Origin: an uncultured Pelagibacteraceae bacterium
GTDB taxonomy: Bacteria; Pseudomonadota; Alphaproteobacteria; Pelagibacterales; Pelagibacteraceae
Length of the DNA: 31,613 bases
Direction: 5' to 3'
Assembly (NCBI GenBank): GCA_902572155.1
Contig: CACGET010000004.1
Span: 1 to 31,613 of the forward strand
Both the position numbers and the translations under genes were made by a program. Numbering within the stretch: the first letter of the stretch is position 1; each line of letters starts with the position of its first letter. This document shows, piece by piece, positions 8,067-15,039 of this stretch. The notes beneath the pieces are model-generated. The model had not been told where the DNA came from and did not search any database. It worked only from the letters and a program-made list of their open reading frames with translations.

Positions 8067-8399
8067 ATGACTTTGACACACGCGTATATATTACTTGCAA
8101 TAGCTATAGCAGGAGAAATTATTTCAACAGGGACTTTAAAAGCTACAGAAGGTTTTACAAAATGGATTCCATCAATGATCTGTATTTTAGCGATTGCAGT
8201 GTGTATGTATACAATGTCTCATGCAATGAAAATTTTACCTATTGGAATTACTTATGCTACATGGTCAGGAGTAGGTATTATTGCTTTATCATTGATAGGA
8301 ATTTTTAAATATAAACAAATACCAAATTTAGCAACTACCATAGGATTAGTGCTTATAATCGTTGGAGTAGTAATAGTTAATACCATGAACGATACATAA
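8067..8399 (+). CDS. SMR family small multidrug/quaternary ammonium transporter
   Basis: This 110-residue protein has four hydrophobic helices, the size and layout of EmrE-type small multidrug resistance proteins. The essential membrane glutamate is E17 (IAGEIISTGTLKA). The family signatures GFTKWIPS and GITYATWSGVG are both present. SMR proteins work as antiparallel dimers and exchange protons for quaternary ammonium or guanidinium compounds. Near betaine and carnitine genes an osmolyte or quaternary amine cargo is plausible, but that is inference. The gene is transcribed alone, divergent from the TauD-like gene and convergent with the thioesterase gene; the two stops are 4 bases apart with no hairpin visible. 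Confidence 0.9.
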   Translation: MTLTHAYILLAIAIAGEIISTGTLKATEGFTKWIPSMICILAIAVCMYTMSHAMKILPIGITYATWSGVGIIALSLIGIFKYKQIPNLATTIGLVLIIVGVVIVNTMNDT

Positions 8400-8403
8400 A
8401 ATT

Positions 8404-8874
8404 TTATTTTTTAAGTTTTGAAGAAAATTTCAAATTATTGGTCTTAAAAATATTAGTATTTTTTAAAATAAATTCATTCATTAAATTTATTTTTTCTACT
8501 TCAAATTCTGCAACTTTTCTCTCATTAAGGTCAACATACAGCGATAAAGCTTCTAACGTTGCAGCTAGGTATTTTTTTTCAGCATGTATCATCTCTAACT
8601 TATATTGAATTCTCTTTTTATCATGATCACAATAAATTAAATTAATATCTACTTCATCACCTTCTTTAACTTCTTGGTCATAAGTAATATGGGACTCTAC
8701 AACCATAGTACTTTTTTTTGTAGTTTTAGCTGAATGTTCTCCCATATCGAATTTAGTTAGCAACACCTCAGAACCAAATTGATCAAATATGAGAACATAA
8801 TAAGCAACGTTCATATGCCCATTGTAATCAGTCCAATCTTTTATAATTTTTTGTTTGGTAAGAAATATACTCAT
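8404..8874 (-). CDS. cdhB: hotdog-fold thioesterase, probable betainyl-CoA thioesterase
   Basis: This 156-residue 4HBT-type protein carries the active-site segment DWTDYNGHMNVAYYVLIFDQ near residues 13-32. The acidic residue and GHMN pattern are typical of acyl-CoA thioester hydrolases. It resembles the domain that in some bacteria is fused to the C-terminus of L-carnitine dehydrogenase, and the separate CdhB protein of Pseudomonas; both release glycine betaine from betainyl-CoA (family knowledge from memory). The next divergent operon encodes the cleavage enzyme and carnitine dehydrogenase, which supports this role. It lies 1 base after the aldolase stop, so the two are co-transcribed. The lysine-rich C-terminal 25 residues are probably disordered. 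The fold is sure; the substrate is moderately sure. Confidence 0.7.
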   Translation of the reverse strand: MSIFLTKQKIIKDWTDYNGHMNVAYYVLIFDQFGSEVLLTKFDMGEHSAKTTKKSTMVVESHITYDQEVKEGDEVDINLIYCDHDKKRIQYKLEMIHAEKKYLAATLEALSLYVDLNERKVAEFEVEKINLMNEFILKNTNIFKTNNLKFSSKLKK

Positions 8875-8875
8875 A

Positions 8876-9601
8876 TTAATTTACATAATCTGGTTCTTCT
8901 TTATCTAATATTAATCGAATTTGAGATAAAAATTGTTTTGCTGTATCAACAGGATAATTAGCAGCTTCCTCCGAAGTTTTTTCAGCAATTTTGTGACTTA
9001 CAATATTTAAATCTTGATTTGTTGATAATGCCTTAATGTAAGTTTCAGCAGCTTTTTCAAAATAATATAATGAATTAAAACCCTCAGCAATTGTCTCTCC
9101 AGATATTATGATACCATGATTAGCTAAAATCATATGCTGCTTGTTGCCTAGAGCATTTGCCATTTTAATTGACTCTTCTTGAAATCCTAATCCCCCAAAA
9201 TCATTATAGATCGCAACCTTATTATAAAAAAACATAGTATTTTGATCTATTGGTTTTAGTGTTGGATCTTTTAAAGTTGAAAGTACAGTCGCATATTTTG
9301 AGTGAACATGAAAAATGCATTTTGCATGAGGAGCTTTTTCATGAATCGTCCCATGAATATTTAACGCTGTAGAGTCTACTATTTCAGGTTTATCTTTAAA
9401 TTCATTAATGTTTTCTTTTGTTATTAAAACTAAATCACTCGCTTTTATTTGACTAAAGTGAATACCTGCTTTATTTACATAAAAATCTGTGGATCCTGGA
9501 ATACAAGCACTAAAGTGATTTGCAACTGCTTCATGCATATTTAATCTTGCTGTCCACCTAAATGTTGCAGCTAAATCTTTTTGTAATTCAGTTATTTCCA
9601 T
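8876..9601 (-). CDS. class II aldolase/adducin family protein
   Basis: This 241-residue protein belongs to the zinc-dependent class II aldolase/epimerase family that includes fuculose-phosphate aldolase. It contains the metal-binding pair HVHSKYATVLS (about 98-108) and a downstream NHGIIISG (about 160-167), plus an N-terminal MHEAVANHFSACIPG region similar to the usual phosphate-binding loop. Many relatives act on sugar phosphates, but the group is broad and also holds decarboxylases. Its gene precedes the betainyl-CoA thioesterase gene by 1 base and faces the cdhC-cdhA operon across a 35-base divergent spacer, so its substrate may belong to carnitine or betaine metabolism. That link rests on position only. 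Confidence 0.8.
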   Translation of the reverse strand: MEITELQKDLAATFRWTARLNMHEAVANHFSACIPGSTDFYVNKAGIHFSQIKASDLVLITKENINEFKDKPEIVDSTALNIHGTIHEKAPHAKCIFHVHSKYATVLSTLKDPTLKPIDQNTMFFYNKVAIYNDFGGLGFQEESIKMANALGNKQHMILANHGIIISGETIAEGFNSLYYFEKAAETYIKALSTNQDLNIVSHKIAEKTSEEAANYPVDTAKQFLSQIRLILDKEEPDYVN

Positions 9602-9636
9602 TTTTACTTTTTTAAACTATAAATTAATTATAAATT

Positions 9637-10524
9637 ATGAACAATAAAGTTTTTGTATCTTGTGCTGTAACTGGTTCTGGTGATACAGCTAGTAAACACC
9701 CAGATTTACCAAAAACTCCAAAGCAAATTGCACAAGCATCAATAGAAGCTGCGAAAGCGGGGGCAGCAATTGCTCACATACATGTTAGAGAGGAAGATGG
9801 TACCCCAAGTAGAAGATTAGAATTATATAAAGAAGTTGTCGATAGAGTACGTTCCAGCGGTACAGATGTAATTTTAAATTTAACCACTGGGATGGGTGGA
9901 GATCTGGATATAGGACAGGGTAAAAATCCTTTAGAGTTTGGTCCTATGACAGACATGGCAAATGTAATGGAGAGAATTGCAAACGCTGAACAATTTTTAC
10001 CCGAAATTTGTACTCTAGATGCTGGAACTTTAAATTTTGGTGATAGCTCAGTAATTACAGTTAATACTCCAAATGATCTAAGAAAAGCAGCAAAAAAATT
10101 ACAAGAAATAAAAGTAAAACCTGAAATTGAAGCTTTTGATTTAGGTAACATGTGGTTCGGTGCTCAGTTATATAAAGAGGGACTATTAAGCGATCCACCA
10201 ATGTTTCAAATGTGCTTAGGAATACCTTGGGGAGCACCTGCAACAACTCTAGCAATGCAGGCTATGAAAGATATTATGCCAAAAGAGGGTATTTGGTCAG
10301 GGTTTGCAATTTCAAAAAATGAAATGCCTTTTGTTGCCCAAACAGTTTTAATGGGAGGCAATCCTAGAGTAGGATTAGAGGATAATTTATATTTATCAAA
10401 AGGTAAGCTAGCTACAAATGCACAATTAGTTGAAAAAGCTATAAGAATTATAGACGAGCTTGGTTATTCAACTATGACACCAGCAGAGACTAGGGAAAAG
10501 TTAAAGCTTGTAAAACACAAGTAA
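9637..10524 (+). CDS. cdhC: BKACE family enzyme, probable 3-dehydrocarnitine cleavage enzyme
   Basis: This 295-residue TIM-barrel protein is of the beta-keto acid cleavage family (DUF849). The zinc ligands are H47 and H49 in AHIHVREEDG and probably E248 in PRVGLEDN. The family takes a beta-keto acid and acetyl-CoA and yields acetoacetate plus a new acyl-CoA. For dehydrocarnitine this gives betainyl-CoA. ITCAVTG/SCAVTG-type starts, NLTTGMGGDL and EICTLDAGTLNFGD match my recollection of Pseudomonas CdhC. The next gene, overlapping by 1 base, is a carnitine dehydrogenase-like enzyme, which strongly supports the assignment. The ATG at 9637 is the first in frame and is preceded only by AT-rich spacer with no Shine-Dalgarno. 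Confidence 0.82.
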   Translation: MNNKVFVSCAVTGSGDTASKHPDLPKTPKQIAQASIEAAKAGAAIAHIHVREEDGTPSRRLELYKEVVDRVRSSGTDVILNLTTGMGGDLDIGQGKNPLEFGPMTDMANVMERIANAEQFLPEICTLDAGTLNFGDSSVITVNTPNDLRKAAKKLQEIKVKPEIEAFDLGNMWFGAQLYKEGLLSDPPMFQMCLGIPWGAPATTLAMQAMKDIMPKEGIWSGFAISKNEMPFVAQTVLMGGNPRVGLEDNLYLSKGKLATNAQLVEKAIRIIDELGYSTMTPAETREKLKLVKHK

Positions 10525-11465
10525 TGTCCAATATTAAAATAGTTGCAGTAATTGGAACTGGTGTTATTGGAACTGGTTGGATTATTAGATGTCTTGCACA
10601 TAATAAAATAGTTCATGCATTTGATAGAGACAGTAAGCTTAAAAAAAATTTAGTATCTGAAATAAAAAAAACATGGCCTCAAGTTAAAAAACTTTTTAAA
10701 AAAAAAGAATTGAACCTTAAAAATTTTAAATTTTTTTCAAACATTGAGGAATGTTTAAAAGAAGCAGATTTAATACAAGAGTGTGCTACTGAAAATTATA
10801 CTATAAAAACTAAATTATTTAATAGTATTGGAAAATATTCGAAACCAACTGCTATTATTTCGTCTAGTTCATCTGGGTTATTGCCAACTAGAATTTTCTC
10901 AAAATGTAAAAACCCTAATCGCACAATAATAGGACATCCATTTAATCCTGTTTACATGCTACCTGCTGTAGAGATTGTCCCAGGAAAAAAAACTACAAAA
11001 AGATATTTAGATAAAGCAAAAAATTTCTATAAATCAATTTCTATGAATCCAATTATGATTAAAAAAGAGTTACCAGGCTATCTGTCAGATAGATTACAAG
11101 AAGCTTTATGGAGAGAGGGATTGCATATAATAAATGAAGGGCACGCAACGACAGAACAACTTGATAGAGCTATAGAAGATGGGCCTGGTTTAAGATGGTC
11201 TTTAATGGGTACTTTTTTAACCTTTCATTTAGCAGGAGGTAAGTCGGGCATGAAACACATGTTAGAACAATTTGGGCCAGCTTTAAAATTACCCTGGACA
11301 AAGCTTAAGGCTCCAAATTTATCCAGCAAACTAATTAATAGATTGGTTGAAGGAACAAAAAAACAATCAAAGAGAAAGTCTGTAGAAAAAATTTCAAGAA
11401 TTAGAGATCAATATTTATTAGATTTATTATTGATGAGAAAAAAATACGAAAAAAAATTAAGATAA
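10524..11465 (+). CDS. cdhA: L-carnitine 3-dehydrogenase (3-hydroxyacyl-CoA dehydrogenase family)
   Basis: This 313-residue NAD-dependent enzyme opens with a Rossmann motif (VIGTGVIGTGW, about 9-19) and an acidic residue ending strand 2 (HAFDRDS). The catalytic His is in GHPFNPVYMLPAVEIV, the hallmark of this family. C-terminal helices follow, including LSDRLQEALWREGLHIINEG. Carnitine dehydrogenases oxidise the 3-hydroxyl of L-carnitine to 3-dehydrocarnitine, the substrate of the preceding enzyme. TAA and ATG share a base (TAATG), so the pair is translationally coupled. Unlike the fused dehydrogenase-thioesterase of some bacteria, this protein stops after the dehydrogenase; a matching thioesterase is encoded separately at 8404-8874. 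A plain 3-hydroxyacyl-CoA dehydrogenase is the alternative. Confidence 0.82.
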   Translation: MSNIKIVAVIGTGVIGTGWIIRCLAHNKIVHAFDRDSKLKKNLVSEIKKTWPQVKKLFKKKELNLKNFKFFSNIEECLKEADLIQECATENYTIKTKLFNSIGKYSKPTAIISSSSSGLLPTRIFSKCKNPNRTIIGHPFNPVYMLPAVEIVPGKKTTKRYLDKAKNFYKSISMNPIMIKKELPGYLSDRLQEALWREGLHIINEGHATTEQLDRAIEDGPGLRWSLMGTFLTFHLAGGKSGMKHMLEQFGPALKLPWTKLKAPNLSSKLINRLVEGTKKQSKRKSVEKISRIRDQYLLDLLLMRKKYEKKLR

Positions 11466-11468
11466 TTA

Positions 11469-11876
11469 ATGACAAAAAAAAAGATTAAAAAAACTGGAGG
11501 ATGTTTTTGTGGAGAAATTAAATTTAGTGTAGATTTAGATGAAAAACCCAGAGTTTTTAACTGTCATTGTATAGATTGTAGAAAAAAAATTGGAGGCATG
11601 ATTACTATTGTTCAACTTAGAGATAATGCAATAGAAATTGATAAAGAAAAATTAAATACTTTTGAACATGATGGAGGCAGTGGCAACAAGATAAAAAAAT
11701 TTTTTTGTAATAAATGTGCTGCACCAGTTTTAACTCATGTATCCAAATGGGATAAATATTATTTATATGCAGGAATGTTAGATGATATAAGTATTCTTAA
11801 ATCAGCTTATAATATATTTTATGAAGACTCACATTTTCCATTTATGGAAATAAATGAAAGCAATATTAAGACTTAA
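11469..11876 (+). CDS. GFA/CENP-V domain zinc protein
   Basis: This 135-residue protein consists of a single glutathione-dependent formaldehyde-activating (Gfa/CENP-V) domain. Its zinc cysteines are C12 and C14 (GGCFCGEIKF), C32, C34 and C37 (NCHCIDCRK), and C80 and C83 (FFCNKCAAPV), the complete set for the fold. The founding member was proposed to speed S-hydroxymethylglutathione formation, but most homologues have no demonstrated activity. It is the last gene of the cdhC-cdhA operon, 3 bases after cdhA. Formaldehyde released when betaine methyl groups are oxidised downstream would fit, though this is inference. Its stop overlaps the stop of the convergent SDR gene by 3 bases, leaving no room for a terminator. 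Confidence 0.82.
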   Translation: MTKKKIKKTGGCFCGEIKFSVDLDEKPRVFNCHCIDCRKKIGGMITIVQLRDNAIEIDKEKLNTFEHDGGSGNKIKKFFCNKCAAPVLTHVSKWDKYYLYAGMLDDISILKSAYNIFYEDSHFPFMEINESNIKT

Positions 11877-12655
11877 TCGTTTCTCTCTGTGTGACCATCA
11901 ACAGAAATCACTTGACCCGAAACTTTACTTGAGTCATCTGAGATAAGAAACGAACACATCTTTCCAATGTCCTCCTCCAAAATCCATTGTTTCATTGAGC
12001 TCATTGAAATAAAATCTTTTTCAATTGATTTTGAAGGAACTTTTGTAAATTTTGCTTTATCTCTTATTACTCTTTTCATTCTATCACCCTTAATTGTTCC
12101 TGGGCATACAGCGTTAACTCTAATATTGAATTTTCCAAGTTCCATTGCTAACGTTTTTGTAACACCAATAATTGCCCATTTACTAGCTGCGTAAGGTGAT
12201 CGTAATGGAAATCCAAGTATCCCAGCAGTTGATGAAATATTGATTATTGAACCATTTTTAGTTTTTTTAATTAGGGGTATAGCTTTTTTTGTGAAATAAA
12301 AATGACTATTAACATCAACGTGTAAAGTATTTTCCCAATCTTTTGATTTTAATTTTTCTAGAGAACCGGTAGGCCCAGCAACACCAACGTTATTAATTAA
12401 GGCATCAATCCTTTTAGTTTTCTTTTTTATTTTATCGAAAAATAATGAGACCTGTCCTTCATTAGAAGCATCACATTGGTAAATAAATAATCTTTTATTT
12501 TTTAAAGGATGTTTGTTTAATTTTTTAATTGACTTATCATCTATATCACAAAGATATACATAAGCACCCCTGGAAAGACAAACTTTAGCAATTGCTAATC
12601 CAATCCCAGAAGCACCGGCTGAAATAATTATTTTTTTATTTTGTAAAGTTTTCAT
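11873..12655 (-). CDS. short-chain dehydrogenase/reductase (SDR)
   Basis: This 260-residue classical SDR has the cofactor motif AGASGIG at 13-19, NNVG at 88-91, the catalytic serine at about 141-142 (NISSTAG) and the YAASK motif with Y155 and K159. D37 after strand 2 (LCDIDD) suggests NAD preference over NADP. The C-terminal SGQVISVDGH is typical. These enzymes interconvert alcohols and ketones; the substrate is not evident. The start shares one base with the stop of the FrhB-type gene upstream, so the two form an operon with ProV. Its 3' end overlaps the convergent GFA gene, so its message must run antisense to that gene or end abruptly. Confidence 0.87.
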   Translation of the reverse strand: MKTLQNKKIIISAGASGIGLAIAKVCLSRGAYVYLCDIDDKSIKKLNKHPLKNKRLFIYQCDASNEGQVSLFFDKIKKKTKRIDALINNVGVAGPTGSLEKLKSKDWENTLHVDVNSHFYFTKKAIPLIKKTKNGSIINISSTAGILGFPLRSPYAASKWAIIGVTKTLAMELGKFNIRVNAVCPGTIKGDRMKRVIRDKAKFTKVPSKSIEKDFISMSSMKQWILEEDIGKMCSFLISDDSSKVSGQVISVDGHTERND

Positions 12656-13875
12656 TAAATTTTATCAACTCTTTTAATTATACCTTCTTCTTCGTTTATA
12701 TTAAATTTTTTATCATTCATATCGTAAAGTTTTTTAATTCTTAATCCTCTAGTTTTAATAGTCGGTAAATCATTTTTTTTCATACCACAATGTCTTGCAA
12801 ATACTGCTTTCTTCTTTTTGACTTGATGAGGTTGAAAATCATTTATTTCGTCAATACTAAGGTTATCTCCTTTTTTAATATAACCAGAATCAACTGCACT
12901 ATTAAGTAATTCCAAACCTTTTTGTGTTCTTGCAATAGCTGCATTGAAACCTTCATCTTCTCCTTTAGGGGATCCACCTGGCCAAGTATCTAATGCTGCT
13001 ATATCCGCACTTTCTCCAATTGCATCTGGACAAATTTTACATCTAAAAGGCACTCTCCAAGTAGACTCTTCTCCCCAGAAAGAATTGTAATCTTTGTCAT
13101 ATTCCTTACCAGAATCTGTTTTGATATACATTTTACCTGGATTGCCGTTACCTCTGTAACGAAAAATTTCTAATTCCTTTTCCTTAACATTAAAGCTCTC
13201 GATAAATTCTTGTGATTTTGTAAATTCTCCAAAACCACCACAAACGAGTGTTAATAAATATTTACAAAACTTATTAACTTTTTCATCAATTTTTGAGAGT
13301 TGTCTTATTGCACTTATATCGCATGGTTTACCAACAAAAGCGAAAGGTTGATTTAAATTTAAAGCTTCATGAAACCTATCTAAAGGTGAAGTAGGCCCAT
13401 ATCTCGAACAGCTTCCAGAAGAAAGAAGCTCATTTTTATCATAAGAATATTTAGAAATGCTTCTCATAGGCTTTAATGGATCAGTTCCTGTATGGAGTAT
13501 AAAATCTACTATATTTGACTCCAATAAATAAAGGGACAATCCATTTAAAAGACCACCCGTTGAACTTTGAAATCTTATTTTTGTGTCTGTAGACCATGAA
13601 TAAAATAAAGAATGGTAATACCCCCAAATCAAATCAAATTTAGAGTCTTGATTTATCTCATTTTTTGGCAAACCTTCAACTATTACACCTGGGCAAACTT
13701 TTTTAATTTTATCAAAATTTTCATCAGATAATGGTGAAATTTCTTGGGGTTCCAATCTTCCTTTTTCAGTCATTGATATTTTGATATTTTCTTTACCAAC
13801 AATACTTTCACAAATACCACATCCTATGCATAGACCATTGCTAGTAATATCTGATAGTGAATTTATTTCTGACAT
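12655..13875 (-). CDS. FrhB/FdhB-type iron-sulfur flavoprotein (F420 hydrogenase/dehydrogenase beta subunit family)
   Basis: This 406-residue protein has an N-terminal 4Fe-4S cysteine set, CIGCGIC at 16-22 with another CP near 61. The central FrhB N-domain includes STGGLLNGL. The C-terminal domain holds GKPCD, a redox-type cysteine run RCKICPDAIGESADIAALD (about residues 277-295) and ARHCG. Relatives pass electrons between flavin, Fe-S and another carrier in coenzyme F420 enzymes, formate dehydrogenases, and some bacterial oxidoreductases that do not use F420. No F420 biosynthesis gene is visible, so the carrier is probably different. It is sandwiched between ProV (29 bases upstream) and the SDR (1-base overlap), suggesting a redox step on an imported betaine-like compound. 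Role unknown. Confidence 0.78.
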   Translation of the reverse strand: MSEINSLSDITSNGLCIGCGICESIVGKENIKISMTEKGRLEPQEISPLSDENFDKIKKVCPGVIVEGLPKNEINQDSKFDLIWGYYHSLFYSWSTDTKIRFQSSTGGLLNGLSLYLLESNIVDFILHTGTDPLKPMRSISKYSYDKNELLSSGSCSRYGPTSPLDRFHEALNLNQPFAFVGKPCDISAIRQLSKIDEKVNKFCKYLLTLVCGGFGEFTKSQEFIESFNVKEKELEIFRYRGNGNPGKMYIKTDSGKEYDKDYNSFWGEESTWRVPFRCKICPDAIGESADIAALDTWPGGSPKGEDEGFNAAIARTQKGLELLNSAVDSGYIKKGDNLSIDEINDFQPHQVKKKKAVFARHCGMKKNDLPTIKTRGLRIKKLYDMNDKKFNINEEEGIIKRVDKI

Positions 13876-13904
13876 TAATATGTTATTCTTTATAATAAAG
13901 AATT

Positions 13905-14930
13905 TTAAGATTTAGTAAGCGATGTTTGTAACTCTTTATTAGAAATATATCCTTTTACATTCCCTTGTTTATCAATTACTTCACAATTTGAATTAGTACA
14001 AACCACCTGTGGTAAAAACTCTTCTATAAACTGGTCTTCTTTAACTTTAATTAAATTATTTTTATCAATTCCATTCGACTCATTTACTGGCTGCATTATA
14101 ACTTTTGCTTTTATTACTTTTGCTCTATTTACATCTTTTACAAAAGCTTCAACATATTCATCGGCAGGATTCATAATTATATCCACTGGTGATCCAACTT
14201 GTACAAGTTTCCCTGCATTTAAAATACCAATATGATCCCCTAGCTTTAGAGACTCATCTAAATCATGAGTTATAAATACAATTGTTTTTTTTAATTCATT
14301 TTGAAGCTCAAGTAATTGATTTTGCATATCACTTCTGATTAGTGGGTCTAGGGCTGAGAATGCCTCATCCATTAACATAATGTCAGTATCTGTTGCTAAA
14401 GCTCTGGCTAAACCAACACGTTGTTGCATCCCTCCTGATAATTGGCTTGGATATTGATTTTCAAAACCACTTAATCCAACAGCTTGAATTTTTTGCATTG
14501 CAACATTATTTCTCTCTTTTATTTCTATTCCTTGCATTTCAAGACCATAACCTACGTTTTGCACAACTGTTTTATGAGGAAACAATCCAAATCTTTGGAA
14601 CACCATACTCATTTTATGTCTTCTAAATTCAATAAGTTTCTCTTGGTTAAGGTTCATTACATTTGTTCCCTCAACCAAAATTTCTCCATCTGTAGGATCT
14701 ACTAATCTGTTTAAATGTCGAATTAAAGTTGATTTTCCAGATCCTGAAAGCCCCATACAAACAAAAATCTCACCTTCTTCGATCTTTAGACTAACATTGT
14801 CTAATCCTACAGTATGTTGAGTTTTTTCTAATATTTCCTCTTTTGAGGATCCATCTTTTACCATAGGTAAAACTGATTTTGGATTAGGACCAAATATTTT
14901 ATAGACGTTATTAATTTCTATTTTTGACAT
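13905..14930 (-). CDS. proV: glycine betaine/proline-type ABC transporter ATP-binding protein
   Basis: This 341-residue ATPase belongs to the ProV/OpuAA subfamily. It has the long N-terminal extension before the Walker A box (GLSGSGKST, 60-68) and Q112. The signature LSGGMQQ (164-170) is followed by Walker B IMLMDEA (184-190) and the switch H222 (THD). The C-terminal 90 residues resemble a shortened CBS region, which in relatives senses ionic strength. The family energises import of glycine betaine, proline betaine, carnitine or choline across the inner membrane. No ProW permease or ProX binding-protein gene follows; the next genes are an FrhB-type protein and an SDR. Partners must be encoded elsewhere. 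The divergent neighbour is a gamma-butyrobetaine hydroxylase-like gene, which supports a betaine-type cargo. Confidence 0.85.
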   Translation of the reverse strand: MSKIEINNVYKIFGPNPKSVLPMVKDGSSKEEILEKTQHTVGLDNVSLKIEEGEIFVCMGLSGSGKSTLIRHLNRLVDPTDGEILVEGTNVMNLNQEKLIEFRRHKMSMVFQRFGLFPHKTVVQNVGYGLEMQGIEIKERNNVAMQKIQAVGLSGFENQYPSQLSGGMQQRVGLARALATDTDIMLMDEAFSALDPLIRSDMQNQLLELQNELKKTIVFITHDLDESLKLGDHIGILNAGKLVQVGSPVDIIMNPADEYVEAFVKDVNRAKVIKAKVIMQPVNESNGIDKNNLIKVKEDQFIEEFLPQVVCTNSNCEVIDKQGNVKGYISNKELQTSLTKS

Positions 14931-15004
14931 TTTGTATCGAACTTTTAGCAGGACTATACCTTAGATTAAAGGGAAGAAAAAAATGATTTCAACCATAAAT
15001 TGCA

Positions 15005-15033
15005 TTGACAAATTTTGATGAGTAAATAATCAT
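15005..15033 (+). promoter_or_regulatory. candidate sigma-70-type promoter for the betaine hydroxylase gene
   Basis: A perfect TTGACA at 15005-15010 is followed after 17 bases by AATCAT (15028-15033), which matches the -10 consensus at four of six positions. Transcription would start at about 15040, exactly at the ATG, giving a leaderless message. A second possible -10, AATAAT at 15025-15030, has a short 14-base spacing. The assignment is tentative. Confidence 0.35.
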
Positions 15034-15039
15034 TAGTTA

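Noticed and set aside
8016..8081. Upstream GTG extension of the TauD-like gene
   Set aside because: It would add 22 residues with no conserved features and overlap the divergent SMR gene start. ATG 8015 starts exactly at the conserved domain.
9602..9636. Near-palindromic TATAA-ATTAA-TTATA in the cdhC/aldolase divergent spacer
   Set aside because: Composed only of A and T, so it is expected by chance; may simply be overlapping -10 elements.
9774..10151. Long open frame on the minus strand opposite the BKACE gene
   Set aside because: It lies wholly antisense to a well-conserved enzyme, has a low-complexity, hydrophobic product with no recognisable motif, and no start context. It is a shadow frame.
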